The notes under the pieces are model-generated. The model did not search any database and had not been told where the DNA came from. It was given only the letters and a program-made list of their open reading frames with translations. DNA of 64,000 nucleotides from NCBI RefSeq assembly GCF_003234115.2, contig NZ_CP126251.1, forward strand, positions 2,046,001 through 2,110,000, in the 5' to 3' direction. The translations under genes were made by a program, and so were the position numbers. Below, piece by piece: positions 1-8,118 of the stretch; the stretch's first letter is position 1, and each line of letters starts with the position of its first letter. The DNA is from Curtobacterium sp. MCPF17_002 (lineage in GTDB: Bacteria > Actinomycetota > Actinomycetes > Actinomycetales > Microbacteriaceae).

Positions 1-516
1 ACCCGCCCGATCTCGGTCTTCGTCTCGAGCGAGAACGCCGGGGTACGCGCCGCGTTCGACGTCGACCGTTCGACCTACGAAGGGCCGACCGGCATCCTCG
101 GGGTCCTCGCCGACGCGATGGACAAGGCCGGTCTCACCACGCTGTCCCTCTGGGCCTCGGTGCCGCACTACGTGCACAACTCGCCGTCCCCGAAGGCCAC
201 ACTCTCGCTGCTCGACAAGATCGAGGAGCTCACGGACGTGACCGTCCCGCGGGGCACCCTGCTCGACGACGCGACCGAGTGGGAGGACGGGATCGACGCC
301 CTCGCGGCCGACGACGAGGACATGGCGTCCTACATCGGGCAGCTCGAGCAGGCCCGGGACACGGTCGACTCGCCCGAGGCCTCGGGTGACGCGATCGCGC
401 AGGAGTTCGAGCAGTACCTCCGCCGTCGGGAGCGCAAGGACGGCAAGGACGGCGGCGCAGCCGGCGGGTCCGCCGGCGGTGAGGGGCCGTGGCGGCCCCC
501 GCAGCCACCGCAGTAG
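1..516 (+). CDS. PAC2 family protein (3' end only)
   Basis: The gene enters from the left edge, so only the last 171 codons are present and the start is missing. The visible part matches the C-terminal half of the PAC2 (proteasome assembly chaperone 2-like) family of actinobacteria: the segment reading LTTLSLWASVPHYVHNSPSP is typical and is followed by an acidic helical region. The last 35 residues are low complexity, with Lys/Glu/Arg, then Gly/Ala, then Pro/Gln repeats. In actinobacteria PAC2 genes often lie beside mshC, as here, but the cellular role is not established. It converges with mshC and a strong hairpin separates the two. Family assignment is firm; function is not. Confidence 0.8.
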   Translation, partial: TRPISVFVSSENAGVRAAFDVDRSTYEGPTGILGVLADAMDKAGLTTLSLWASVPHYVHNSPSPKATLSLLDKIEELTDVTVPRGTLLDDATEWEDGIDALAADDEDMASYIGQLEQARDTVDSPEASGDAIAQEFEQYLRRRERKDGKDGGAAGGSAGGEGPWRPPQPPQ

Positions 517-531
517 ACGCGACAGGTCGAC

Positions 532-573
532 GGACTGGAGGCGCGGTGCCGGCTGGCACCGCGCCTCCAGTCC
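532..573. terminator. Perfect 19-bp hairpin between convergent genes (repeat family A, copy 1)
   Basis: A 19-bp perfect stem beginning GGACTGGAGGCGCGG closes on a 4-base loop (GGCT). It lies midway between the stops of the PAC2 gene and mshC, so it can act as a bidirectional terminator, although no T-run follows. It belongs to a dispersed palindrome family. Relative to the common form at least one stem pair is changed on both arms (T-A here, G-C elsewhere). Confidence 0.75.
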
Positions 574-634
574 GTTGGTGGGTCACGTCGGGCGCAGGGC
601 GCCCCGCATGGTCGCGGAGTCTGCGACCGGCGCG

Positions 635-1879
635 TCAGGCGAGTCGGATGCCGAGCAGGGCGTCGACGAGGTCGACGAGCTCCGGCGTGACCGCGGTCCC
701 GCCGGCGACGGCCGTGTCGACCGCGGCGACGGCACCGGGCGTGTCGAGGTCGTCCGACACCCGGGCACGGATGCGCGTCGCGACCTCGGCCGCGTCGTCG
801 ACGTGACCGGCGTCGGCCCCGGATGCCCACGCATCCCAGGTCGCGAGCCGCGTCGTGGCGCTCGTGAGCTCGGCGTCGAACCACTCCCAGTCGTCGGAGT
901 ACTTGTGCGACAGCAGCGCGAGCCGGATCGCCCGGGGGTCGGCGCCGTCGTCGAGCAGCCCTCGCACCGTGACGAGGTTGCCGAGCGACTTCGAGATCTT
1001 CTCGCCCTGGTAGGCGATCATCCCGGTGTGCACGAACGCGGCCGCGAGGGGCTGGTGCGCGAGCGCGGCGGCGTGCCCGGCGCTCATCTCGTGGTGCGGG
1101 AAGACCAGGTCGCTGCCACCGCCCTGGACGCTGATCGGCAGACCGAGTCGGTCGCCGGCGATGACGCTGCACTCGATGTGCCAGCCGGGGCGGCCGGGGC
1201 CGACCGCGCTCTCCCAGGCCGGCTCCCCCGTACGGGCCGCACGCCAGAGCAGCGGGTCGAGGGGGTCGCGCTTGCCGGCACGGTCGGGGTCCCCGCCGCG
1301 CTCGGCCGACAGCGCGAGCATCGTCTCGCGGTCCAGGCCGCTCTCGTCGCCGAGCGCCCAGGCCTCGGTCGGACGGTTCACGTCGAAGTACAGGTCGTCG
1401 CCGTCGGACTCGGGCGTCGGGACCGCGTAGGCGTACCCGGTCTCCTGCAGGAACGCGACCGCTTCGGCGATCCGCTCGACCTCGTCGGTGACCGCCACGA
1501 AGTCGTCCGGCGGGAGGACGCGGAGCGCCTCCATGTCACGGCGGAAGAGCTCGATCTGCGAGGCGGCGAGCTCACGCCAGTCGACACCGTCCCGAGCAGC
1601 GCGCTCGAGCAGCGGGTCGTCGACGTCGGTTGTGTTCTGCGCGTACTCGACCTCGAGCCCGGCATCACGCCAGACCCGTCCGAGCGTGTCGAACGCCAGG
1701 TAGGTGGCCGCGTGGCCGAGGTGGGTTGCGTCGTACGGGGTGATGCCGCACACGTACAGCGCGGCTCGCTCCTCACCACCGGTGGGGTCGACGGGCTTCC
1801 CGCTCGCCGTGTCGTGCACGACGGGGCGTGGGGCGGAACCGGGGACTTCGGGGACGGACGGGACCTGCCAGGCCCTCAC
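635..1879 (-). CDS. mshC: L-cysteine:1D-myo-inositol 2-amino-2-deoxy-alpha-D-glucopyranoside ligase
   Basis: MshC joins cysteine to glucosaminyl-inositol using ATP, the third step of mycothiol biosynthesis, in the cytoplasm. The 414-aa product has the usual length and is a cysteinyl-tRNA-synthetase-like class I fold. It starts VRAWQVP, has the HLGHA version of the HIGH motif near residue 53, the zinc-site cysteine in [10 protein letters not shown] (Cys44), a second Cys/His cluster in WHIECSVIA, and a KISKS loop near residue 294. The GTG start at 1879 overlaps the uppP stop by 4 bp (GTGA), which fixes the start and implies translational coupling. Its presence marks the host as a mycothiol-making actinobacterium. 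Confidence 0.95.
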   Translation of the reverse strand: MRAWQVPSVPEVPGSAPRPVVHDTASGKPVDPTGGEERAALYVCGITPYDATHLGHAATYLAFDTLGRVWRDAGLEVEYAQNTTDVDDPLLERAARDGVDWRELAASQIELFRRDMEALRVLPPDDFVAVTDEVERIAEAVAFLQETGYAYAVPTPESDGDDLYFDVNRPTEAWALGDESGLDRETMLALSAERGGDPDRAGKRDPLDPLLWRAARTGEPAWESAVGPGRPGWHIECSVIAGDRLGLPISVQGGGSDLVFPHHEMSAGHAAALAHQPLAAAFVHTGMIAYQGEKISKSLGNLVTVRGLLDDGADPRAIRLALLSHKYSDDWEWFDAELTSATTRLATWDAWASGADAGHVDDAAEVATRIRARVSDDLDTPGAVAAVDTAVAGGTAVTPELVDLVDALLGIRLA

Positions 1880-2706
1880 GGCTGGATCACTCCGAGCGAC
1901 AACAACACGAGGAGAACGATACCGAGTGCGATCCGGTAGACCACGAAGGGCATGAAGCTGCGCTTGCTGATGTAGTTCATGAACGCCGCGATGACCACGA
2001 AGCCGACGAGGAAGGCCACCACCGTCGCGATGAGCGTGTCGGCGAGACCGAACGGCGCCCCGGAGTCGCCGAGACTCGTCGCGGCCTCGTACAGCCCGGA
2101 CAGGAACACCGCGGGCACGGCGAGCAGGAACGCGAACCGCGCGGCGGCCGGACGGGTGTACCCGAGCGCGAGGCCCATCGACACCGTCGCCCCGGACCGC
2201 GAGACACCGGGCACGAGGGCCAGCACCTGCGCGAGACCGATGAGGATGCCGCCGCCGAACGTCATGTGCTCGATGCGCCGGACCTTGCGCCCGAGGACGT
2301 CGACCACGCCGAGCACGATGCCGAACGCCACGAGGACGATCGCGACGATCCACAGCGACCGGAACGTCGTCTCGATCGAGTCCTTCAGCAGGAGCCCCGC
2401 GATGCCGATCGGGATCGTGCCGAGGATCACGAGCCAGCCGAGTCGGGCGTCCGGGTCGTTCCGCGGCACCGTCTTCCCCGAGAGCGACCGGAACCAGCGC
2501 CCGATGATCCGGGTGATGTCCCGCCAGAAGTAGATGAGCACGGCGGTCTCGGTGCCGAGCTGCGTCACCGCGGTGAAGGCCGCGCCGGGGTCCTTCGCGT
2601 CGGGCAGGAACAGCCCGACGATGCGGAGGTGGGCGCTCGACGAGACGGGCAGGAACTCGGTGAGCCCCTGGACGAAGCCGAGGAAGATCGCCTCGAGGAT
2701 GTGCAT
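1876..2706 (-). CDS. uppP: Undecaprenyl-diphosphatase (BacA type)
   Basis: This membrane phosphatase converts undecaprenyl diphosphate to the monophosphate, recycling the lipid carrier for peptidoglycan synthesis. The 276-aa protein has about eight hydrophobic segments. It carries both family motifs: [15 protein letters not shown] at residues 13-27, with the catalytic Glu, and PGVSRSGAT near residue 168. Its stop overlaps the mshC start, so the two are co-transcribed. The next gene upstream (M20 peptidase) ends 74 bp away and may read through. Length and motifs are typical and there is no sign of truncation. Confidence 0.95.
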   Translation of the reverse strand: MHILEAIFLGFVQGLTEFLPVSSSAHLRIVGLFLPDAKDPGAAFTAVTQLGTETAVLIYFWRDITRIIGRWFRSLSGKTVPRNDPDARLGWLVILGTIPIGIAGLLLKDSIETTFRSLWIVAIVLVAFGIVLGVVDVLGRKVRRIEHMTFGGGILIGLAQVLALVPGVSRSGATVSMGLALGYTRPAAARFAFLLAVPAVFLSGLYEAATSLGDSGAPFGLADTLIATVVAFLVGFVVIAAFMNYISKRSFMPFVVYRIALGIVLLVLLSLGVIQP

Positions 2707-2780
2707 CGGGCTGGCCTTTCGGGAGGTCGGTCAGGACACAGTCGGTCAGGACACCGCCACGAAGGCGACCATCAACAATA

Positions 2781-4097
2781 TCAGTACGTTCCGAGGAGGT
2801 CGCCGAGGACGCGCCGACCGAACGCCAGCGAGTCGAGCGGCACCCGCTCGTCGACGCCGTGGAACATCGCGGGGAAGTCGATGCCGGCCGGCAGCTGCAG
2901 CGGCACGAAGCCGTAGCCGGCGATGCCGAGCGTCGAGAGCGCCTTGTTGTCCGTCCCGCCGGAGAGCAGGTACGGCAGCACCGGGGCGCCCGGGTCGTGG
3001 CGGCCGAGGACGTCGCGCACGGCGTCGACCAGCGGGCCGCCGAAGTCCTGCTCCAGCCCGATGTCGCGGAACGACATCACGACCTCGACGTCGTCACCGG
3101 CGAGCTCCCGCACGCGCTCGAGCACCGTTTCCTCGTCGCCGGGGAGGCACCGGATGTCGATGAGCGCCTCGGCGTGGTCCGGGATCACGTTGTGCTTGTA
3201 CCCGGCGGTCAGCACGGTCGGGTTCGTCGTCGTGTGGAGCGCCGCGTGGATGAACCGCGACGCCGACCCCGTCGCCAGTGCGACCTCGTCCGGGCCGGTC
3301 ACCGCCGGGTCCACCCCGAGGAACCGAGCCACCTCGGCCACCATCGCGTCCGTCGTCGCCGACAGCCGGACGGGCCACTCCTCGCTGCCGATGCGTGCGA
3401 CCGCGGCCGCGAGCTTCGTGACGGCGTTGTCGCGGATCACGTGCGAACCGTGGGCCGCGGTGCCCGTCGCGACGAGCTTGATCCACATCAGGGCCTTCTC
3501 ACCCGTCTGCAGCAGGTACGCGCGCCGGTCGCCGAGCGTGATCGAGTAGCCGCCGACCTCGCTGATCGCCGCGCTCGCCCCGGCGAAGACCTCCGGGTGG
3601 TTCTCCACCACGTGGTGGGAGCCGAGCACGCCGCCGGCCTCTTCGTCGGCGAAGTAGGCGATCACGAGATCCCGCTCGGGAGCACCCTGGCGCTCGATGA
3701 CGTCGGCGAGGGACGTCAGCATCATGGCGTCCATGTTCTTCATGTCGACCGCGCCGCGGCCCCAGAGCATGCCGTCCTTCACCTCGCCGCCGAACGGGTC
3801 GACCGACCAGTTCGCCGGGTCGGCCGGCACGACGTCGAGGTGCCCGTGCACGACCAGCGCGGGCTTGTCGCGGTTCCGTCCGGGGACCCGTGCGACGACG
3901 CTCACCCGGTCCGGCTCCGACTCGAACAGCTGCGGTTCCAGCCCGAGCCCGCGGAGCTTCGCCTCGACGTAGTGCGCCGCCTCGGTCTCGCCGCGGGACT
4001 TGCCCTCGCCCCAGTTCGTCGTGTCGATGCGGATGAGGTCACGCGCGATCGCCGCCGTGGCCTCGAGGTCGGTCAGCGTCGCCTCCGGGTTCGTCAT
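2781..4097 (-). CDS. M20/M25/M40 family metallopeptidase
   Basis: A 438-aa cytoplasmic zinc peptidase or deacylase of the M20 family. Family hallmarks are visible: VVHGHLDVVPAD (first metal ligand His and neighbouring Asp), WGRGAVDMK (bridging Asp), and AYFADEEAGG (catalytic and metal Glu pair). The interrupted dimerisation domain follows (LVATGTAAHGSHV), and a late SGGTDNKAL segment supplies the last ligands. The substrate cannot be read from the sequence; dipeptides or N-acyl amino acids are usual for this group. The ATG start at 4097 lies 6 nt from a TACCGT -10 element, so the message is probably leaderless. It is divergent from tRNA-Leu. Confidence 0.88.
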   Translation of the reverse strand: MTNPEATLTDLEATAAIARDLIRIDTTNWGEGKSRGETEAAHYVEAKLRGLGLEPQLFESEPDRVSVVARVPGRNRDKPALVVHGHLDVVPADPANWSVDPFGGEVKDGMLWGRGAVDMKNMDAMMLTSLADVIERQGAPERDLVIAYFADEEAGGVLGSHHVVENHPEVFAGASAAISEVGGYSITLGDRRAYLLQTGEKALMWIKLVATGTAAHGSHVIRDNAVTKLAAAVARIGSEEWPVRLSATTDAMVAEVARFLGVDPAVTGPDEVALATGSASRFIHAALHTTTNPTVLTAGYKHNVIPDHAEALIDIRCLPGDEETVLERVRELAGDDVEVVMSFRDIGLEQDFGGPLVDAVRDVLGRHDPGAPVLPYLLSGGTDNKALSTLGIAGYGFVPLQLPAGIDFPAMFHGVDERVPLDSLAFGRRVLGDLLGTY

Positions 4098-4103
4098 GCC
4101 CCC

Positions 4104-4109
4104 ACGGTA
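4104..4109 (-). promoter_or_regulatory. -10 element for the M20 peptidase, leaderless
   Basis: On the minus strand TACCGT is followed by six bases (GGGGGC) and then the ATG at 4097. That spacing places the transcription start at or within one or two bases of the A of the start codon. This is an inference from spacing; no strong -35 was seen. Confidence 0.6.
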
Positions 4110-4174
4110 TCGGTCACCGCCGACCCCGCCGCATCCCGTGACCCCACGGGACGCGCCCGGGATACGCAGCCGTG

Positions 4175-4204
4175 TTCATCGACCGTTCGGACCCGTGCTA
4201 GTGT
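4175..4204 (+). promoter_or_regulatory. Candidate promoter of tRNA-Leu
   Basis: TTCATC (4175-4180) and TAGTGT (4199-4204) are separated by 18 bp and lie about 50 bp upstream of the tRNA. The -10 is good; the -35 is weak. Confidence 0.45.
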
Positions 4205-4256
4205 CTTCTCTCGGCAGGAACGCCGGGGAAAACCCGGTTCGATCGCCACACATCCA

Positions 4257-4342
4257 GTCCGGATGGCGGAATTGGTAGACGCGCTAGCTTGAGGTGCTAG
4301 TGCCCGTATTAGGGCGTGGGGGTTCAAGTCCCCCTTCGGACA
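4257..4342 (+). tRNA. tRNA-Leu (anticodon GAG)
   Basis: The 86-nt sequence folds as a class II tRNA. The acceptor arm GTCCGGA pairs with TTCGGAC, with one G-T pair. The D-loop contains TTGGTAGA. The anticodon stem CTAGC/GCTAG encloses loop TTGAGGT, giving anticodon GAG for CTC codons. A long variable arm (GTGCCCGTATTAGGGCGT region) is followed by a T arm GGGGG-TTCAAGT-CCCCC. The discriminator base is A and CCA is not encoded. CTC is a common Leu codon in this GC-rich genome. Confidence 0.95.
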
Positions 4343-4352
4343 CACGAAATGG

Positions 4353-4389
4353 AATGCCCCTGGCCCGTCGGCCGGGGGCATTTCGTGTT
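4353..4389 (+). terminator. Terminator of tRNA-Leu
   Basis: A 12-bp stem (ATGCCCCTGGCC with GGCCGGGGGCAT, one mismatch) begins 11 nt after the tRNA. It is followed by TTCGTGTTTGTG, a moderately T-rich tail. An alternative outer pairing of ACACGAAATG with CATTTCGTGT extends the structure. Confidence 0.7.
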
Positions 4390-4415
4390 TGTGCTTCCCG
4401 GCGAGGTGGGTGCGG

Positions 4416-4545
4416 GCGCATGGAGCGACACTGCACGAGTCGAGCGACACGTGGGATGTCGCAACATGCACACGCAACGGTTGCGCGCGCATGGAGCGAC
4501 ATCCCACTCGTCGAACGACGTGTGGGACGTCGGAACATGCGCGCG
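4416..4545. repeat. Two tandem copies of imperfect palindrome, repeat family B
   Basis: Two successive units (4416-4473 and 4487-4545) have the plan GCGCATGGAGCGACATCCCA, then about 12 bases, then TGTGGGACGTCGGAACATGC. The arms of the second unit are inverted copies of each other with a few mismatches. Similar units occur near 19627-19687 and 47954-48012. They lie between the tRNA terminator and the 3' end of the minus-strand gene at 4570, and the 227-nt gap holds nothing else. Confidence 0.7.
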
Positions 4546-4569
4546 CCGCCCCGCGCCTCCAGGCCGTGG

Positions 4570-5160
4570 TCAGTGACGCCGCACGCGACGCAGGCGCCGC
4601 ACGAGCAGGACGACCCCGCCGAGCGCGGCCAGCCATCCCCAGTTCGCCACCAGCGGGTCGAGGAGGCCGTGCCTCCAGTCCCGACGCGACGACCCGAGCC
4701 GCGACGCCACCGGATGGGTTCCGGCCTCGACGCGCACACCGGTCTCACGGATCACCCGGTCCGGCCGCCCGTGCAACGCGTCCGTCACCCGGTGCGTGGC
4801 GACGTCGATGCGGTCGCCCACGACGAGGAGCATCCAGTGCGCCAGCCGCCCCTCGCTGAAGCGGCGGTAGGCGTACCGCCGGACCGCTCCGGCGAGTCCG
4901 TGCAACGGCTGCGCCGTGCCGAACACCGGCGTGACGTGCGCGTGCTCGATCGACCGCTCCCGTCCGGAGGCTCCGTCCTGCTGCGGCGGCACGTCCCAGT
5001 GCGCACCGGTCGCGGCGCCTGCCGCGCGTGACAGCTTCGGGACCGAGGGGCGGTCCGCCGGGTCGAGGTCGCTCCCCCACCCGGGGATGCGGGCACGGAG
5101 CTCCTCGGCGGACGGCACCCGTCGGGGTGGATCGGCGATGTACGGGGTGTGGTCGGACAT
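4570..5160 (-). CDS. Conserved protein of unknown function (196 aa), coupled to the alcohol dehydrogenase
   Basis: I do not recognise a characterised family. The protein opens with MSDHTPYIADPPRRVPSAEELRARIPGW and has a Pro/Asp-rich region to about residue 55. A basic, aromatic segment follows (AVRRYAYRRFSEGRLAHWMLLVVGDRIDVATHRV), and it ends with one hydrophobic stretch (ANWGWLAALGGVVLLVRRLRRVRRH) that looks like a C-terminal membrane anchor with an Arg-rich cytoplasmic tail. The ATG at 5160 has a strong Shine-Dalgarno (GAGGAGG) starting at the dehydrogenase stop, 11 nt upstream, so the two genes form an operon. I recall similar proteins beside such dehydrogenases in related genomes, which suggests a joint role, but none is proven. 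Confidence 0.7.
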   Translation of the reverse strand: MSDHTPYIADPPRRVPSAEELRARIPGWGSDLDPADRPSVPKLSRAAGAATGAHWDVPPQQDGASGRERSIEHAHVTPVFGTAQPLHGLAGAVRRYAYRRFSEGRLAHWMLLVVGDRIDVATHRVTDALHGRPDRVIRETGVRVEAGTHPVASRLGSSRRDWRHGLLDPLVANWGWLAALGGVVLLVRRLRRVRRH

Positions 5161-5171
5161 GTCGGGCCTCC

Positions 5172-6311
5172 TCACGGCACGACGACGGTCTTGATGCAAC
5201 CGTCGAGCTTGGACGAGAACAGGTGGTAGCCCTCGGCGATGTGCTCGAGGGGGATGCGGTGCGTGATGATGTCGCTGGGCTTGAAGTGCCCGGCCTGGAT
5301 GTGCTCGAGCAACCGCGGCCACTGGCGCTTCACGTGCGCCTGGTTCGTGTGGATCGTGACGCCCTTGTTCATCGCGTCCCCGAACTTCACCGCGCTCGGG
5401 ATCGGCCCGTACGCACCGACCGCCGAGACCGTGCCGCCCTTGCGGACGCCGTCGATCGCCCAGTTGAGCGCCGTCGGGGACCCGCCCTGCAGCTTCAGCT
5501 TCGAGGCGGTGACCTGCTGGGTGAAGTTGCCGTCCGCCTCGGCTCCGACAGCGTCGATCACGCTGTCCGCCCCCAGGAAGTCGGTCTGCTTCTTCATCTC
5601 GAGCACGACGTCGTCGACCTCGGCGAAGTTGATCGTCTCGGCGTGCGCGAAGCTCCGGGCCTTCTCGAGCCGGTACTCGAGCTGGTCGACGACGATCACC
5701 CGGCCGGCTCCCATGAACCACGCCGACCTGGCGGCGTAGAGCCCGACCGGCCCGGCACCGAGCACCACGACGGTGTCGCCCTCGCGGATCGACGCCAGCT
5801 GTGCCCCGAAGTACCCGGTGCTCAGTGCGTCCGTCATCATCAGGGCGTCGTCGTCGTCGAGCCAGTCCGGGATCACCTGCGGTCCGACGTCGGCGAACGG
5901 CACCCGCACGCGCTCCGCCTGCCCGCCGTCGTACCCGCCGGTGGTGTGCGAGTACCCGTAGATCCCGCCGACCGCGGTCGCGTTCGGGTTCACGTTGTGG
6001 CAGTTCGCGAAGAGTCCGCGGGCACAGAACCAGCACGTCCCGCAGAAGATGTTGAAGGGGACCATCACGCGGTCCCCGACCGACAGGGTCTCGACGGACG
6101 AACCGACCTGCTCGACGACCCCGATGAACTCGTGGCCGAACGTGTGCCCGACCCGGGTGTCGGGCATCATGCCGTGGTACAGGTGCAGGTCCGAGCCGCA
6201 GATCGCCGCCCGCTCGACGCGGACCACGGCGTCGTTCGGGTGTTCGATCCGCGGGTCCGGCTTCTCCTCGACGCGGACCCGGTAGGGGCCGCGGTACGTC
6301 ATGGCGCGCAT
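5172..6311 (-). CDS. Zinc-dependent alcohol dehydrogenase (glutathione-independent formaldehyde dehydrogenase-like)
   Basis: A 379-aa medium-chain dehydrogenase/reductase. The catalytic zinc ligands are Cys38 (AAICGSDLH) and His60-Glu61 (GHEF). A structural zinc lobe has Cys90, Cys93, Cys96 and Cys104 (CGTCWFCARGLFANC). The Rossmann motif is VVLGAGPVGLYAARS. The long insert carrying GIYGYSHTTGGYDGGQAE and the C-terminal KLDGCIKTVV resemble the formaldehyde dehydrogenase-like subgroup; the true substrate is unknown. In a mycothiol user, aldehyde detoxification would make sense. The ATG at 6311 is preceded by GAGAGGAG. An internal ATG three codons on is possible. Confidence 0.85.
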   Translation of the reverse strand: MRAMTYRGPYRVRVEEKPDPRIEHPNDAVVRVERAAICGSDLHLYHGMMPDTRVGHTFGHEFIGVVEQVGSSVETLSVGDRVMVPFNIFCGTCWFCARGLFANCHNVNPNATAVGGIYGYSHTTGGYDGGQAERVRVPFADVGPQVIPDWLDDDDALMMTDALSTGYFGAQLASIREGDTVVVLGAGPVGLYAARSAWFMGAGRVIVVDQLEYRLEKARSFAHAETINFAEVDDVVLEMKKQTDFLGADSVIDAVGAEADGNFTQQVTASKLKLQGGSPTALNWAIDGVRKGGTVSAVGAYGPIPSAVKFGDAMNKGVTIHTNQAHVKRQWPRLLEHIQAGHFKPSDIITHRIPLEHIAEGYHLFSSKLDGCIKTVVVP

Positions 6312-6408
6312 GGACGCTCCTCTCACTCGTCCGTCCACGCTGGCGCGCGCCACGTTGGAACGGACACAGGACCGCAGATGGCGGACAGGCGGTGGGCGTC
6401 CGCACAGA

Positions 6409-6452
6409 CGGACGGGAGGCGCGGTGCCAGCTGGCACCGCGCCTCCCGTCCG
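6409..6452. terminator. Perfect 44-nt palindrome (repeat family A, copy 2)
   Basis: The two 22-nt halves are exact inverted copies (CGGACGGGAGGCGCGGTGCC and on). It lies 14 nt downstream of the stop of the NADH dehydrogenase gene on the minus strand, in terminator position. The upstream flank GTCCGCACAGACGGACGGG is shared with the copy at 42434. Confidence 0.75.
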
Positions 6453-6466
6453 ATCTGTGGGTGCGT

Positions 6467-7795
6467 CTAGCTCTTCGACGCCTCGACGAACGTGCGGCGC
6501 GGGTCGGTCTCCTTGATGAGGGAGGTCGCATCGCGACCCGACACGGCACCGGTGACCCAGCCGATGACGATGCGGGCCTTCCGGTTGAGGGTCGGCATCG
6601 CGTACACGTGGTACGCGCGGTGCGCGAGCCACGCCAGCAGGTTGGTCATCTTGATGCCCTTGATGTTCGCCGCGCCCTTGGCGACGCCGTACGAGGCGAC
6701 CGTGCCGATCGACGGGTGGCGGTACTCCTCGAGGGGCTTGCCGGTGATCGTCGCCACCACGTTGTCCGCGGCCACGACGGCCTGACGGACGGCGTTCTGC
6801 GCGTTCGGCGGGTAGTACGCCGGCTGCTTGTCGGCCGTCAGGTCGGGCACCTGCGCGACGTCGCCGAGGCCCCAGACGCCCGGGACGACCTCGTGGGTGT
6901 CCTCTGCCTCGACCTGCAGCTTCGCGTTCGCCGCGAGGTGGCCCTTCGGCCCGCGCGGCAGGTCGGACGCGTCGAGGAGCGGGTTCGGCTTCACGCCGGC
7001 CGTCCAGACGAGGAGCCCGGTGGCGAACTCGTCACCGTCGGAGAGCTTCACCACGCCGCCCTCACAGCTGGGCATCGTGGTCTTCAGACGGACGTCGATG
7101 CCGCGGGCGCGAAGCGACTCGAGCGTCCACTTCGACAGTTCCGGGCCGACCTCGGGCGCGACACGGTCGAGTGCGTCGATGAGGACCCAGCGCGGGTGCT
7201 CGCCGGCGAGCGACGGGTACGTCTTGATGGCGGCCTGCGACACGTCGAAGAGCTCACCGATCGCCTCGACGCCGGTGTAGCCACCGCCGACGAAGATGCT
7301 CGTGAGCAGACGGCGACGCTCGTCCTCGTCGCGGGTGGCAGCGGCCTTCGCGATGTTGTCGAGGAGCTTCGCGCGGACGTAGGCGGCCTCCTCGACGCTC
7401 TTGAAGCCGATGCCGTACTCCTCGAGACCGGGCGTCGGGAACGTGCGGGTGACCGAGCCGAGCGCGACGACCAGCTGGTCGTAGCCGAGCGTGCGGTCGT
7501 CGCCGCCGGCCGTGGCGATCGTGACGGTCTTGTCGGCCGACGTGATGCCGGTGACCTTGCCCTGGATCACACGGGTCTTCCGGAGCGCACGACGGAGCTC
7601 CACCGTGACGTCCTTCGGGGCGATGTGGCCGCCGGCGACCTCCGGCAGGAAGGGCAGGTACGTGTAGTACGTGTTCTGGTCCACCAGCGTGATGCGCATC
7701 GGCACGGTCGCAGCGTGCTTCTGCAGCTGCTTGACGGTGGTGTAGCCAGCGGAGCCGCCGCCGAGGACGAGGACGTGAGGGATCGAGTCTGCCAT
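6467..7795 (-). CDS. ndh: NAD(P)/FAD-dependent oxidoreductase, type II NADH dehydrogenase
   Basis: NDH-2 passes electrons from NADH to quinone at the inner face of the membrane without pumping protons. The 442-aa protein has the FAD-binding motif VLVLGGGSAGYTTV at residues 8-21 and the hydrophobic LVDQNTYYTYLPFLPEVAGG typical of NDH-2. A second nucleotide site (IFVGGGYTGVEAIGEL) binds NADH, and a late GVWGLGDVAQVP completes the FAD site. The C-terminal third (NLLAWLAHRAYHVYAMPTLNRK) is the amphipathic membrane-contact region. The ATG at 7795 is preceded by TAGACC and GGGGGA. A repeat of the neighbouring gene's 3' end lies just upstream. Quinone reductase activity is inferred from family. Confidence 0.88.
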   Translation of the reverse strand: MADSIPHVLVLGGGSAGYTTVKQLQKHAATVPMRITLVDQNTYYTYLPFLPEVAGGHIAPKDVTVELRRALRKTRVIQGKVTGITSADKTVTIATAGGDDRTLGYDQLVVALGSVTRTFPTPGLEEYGIGFKSVEEAAYVRAKLLDNIAKAAATRDEDERRRLLTSIFVGGGYTGVEAIGELFDVSQAAIKTYPSLAGEHPRWVLIDALDRVAPEVGPELSKWTLESLRARGIDVRLKTTMPSCEGGVVKLSDGDEFATGLLVWTAGVKPNPLLDASDLPRGPKGHLAANAKLQVEAEDTHEVVPGVWGLGDVAQVPDLTADKQPAYYPPNAQNAVRQAVVAADNVVATITGKPLEEYRHPSIGTVASYGVAKGAANIKGIKMTNLLAWLAHRAYHVYAMPTLNRKARIVIGWVTGAVSGRDATSLIKETDPRRTFVEASKS

Positions 7796-7810
7796 TCCCC
7801 CGGTCTACCG

Positions 7811-7908
7811 GAGAATGCCTTGGTGTGTCATGAGGCCGCGCCGTCGTCACCCCGGTACTCGGCGGATCCAACCCCGAGAATGCCTTGGTGTGTCATGAGG
7901 CCGCGCCG
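7811..7908. repeat. Direct repeat of 33 bp, period 65, upstream of ndh
   Basis: Thirty-three identical bases (starting GAGAATGCCTTGGTGTGTCA) occur at 7811-7843 and 7876-7908. The second copy contains the stop codon and last codons of the 72-aa gene. The first lies entirely in the gap before ndh. The spacer holds no obvious promoter. Confidence 0.85.
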
Positions 7909-8111
7909 CCGCGGCGGTGATCCCGCACGCGCCACCACGCCGTTTCGGCGAGTTCGAGGCCTGTGTAGACGCCGTGCGGGGTGCGTCGGGACTCGGTCAA
8001 CGAGAACCGACGGAGCCGGTAGCCACCGCCGAAGCGGTCGATGATCGCTTCGGGGGACGATTCGGCGTCGCGCTTGACGTACCAGGTGCGGTCGTCGACC
8101 GGCTCGATCAC
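7893..8111 (-). CDS. Small conserved protein (72 aa), last gene of the helicase operon
   Basis: I do not recognise a characterised family. The 72-residue soluble protein has a compact pattern, TWYVKRDAESSPEAIIDRFGGGYRLRRF, followed by SRRTPHGVYTGLELAETAWWRVRDH. That pattern is consistent with a small beta-rich fold. The GTG start at 8111 is 7 bp past the helicase stop, so it is very likely co-translated with it. Its final codons and stop lie in the 33-bp repeat that recurs upstream of ndh. Coding bias matches its neighbours. No catalytic residues can be named. Confidence 0.65.
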   Translation of the reverse strand: MIEPVDDRTWYVKRDAESSPEAIIDRFGGGYRLRRFSLTESRRTPHGVYTGLELAETAWWRVRDHRRGGAAS

Positions 8112-8118
8112 GCCGCGG

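Noticed and set aside
386..1939. A 517-codon plus-strand open frame across mshC
   Set aside because: It runs antisense to the clearly homologous mshC and shows no family motif.
7811..7908. Attachment site of an integrated element
   Set aside because: The repeats are only 65 bp apart and no integrase or foreign genes lie between or near them.
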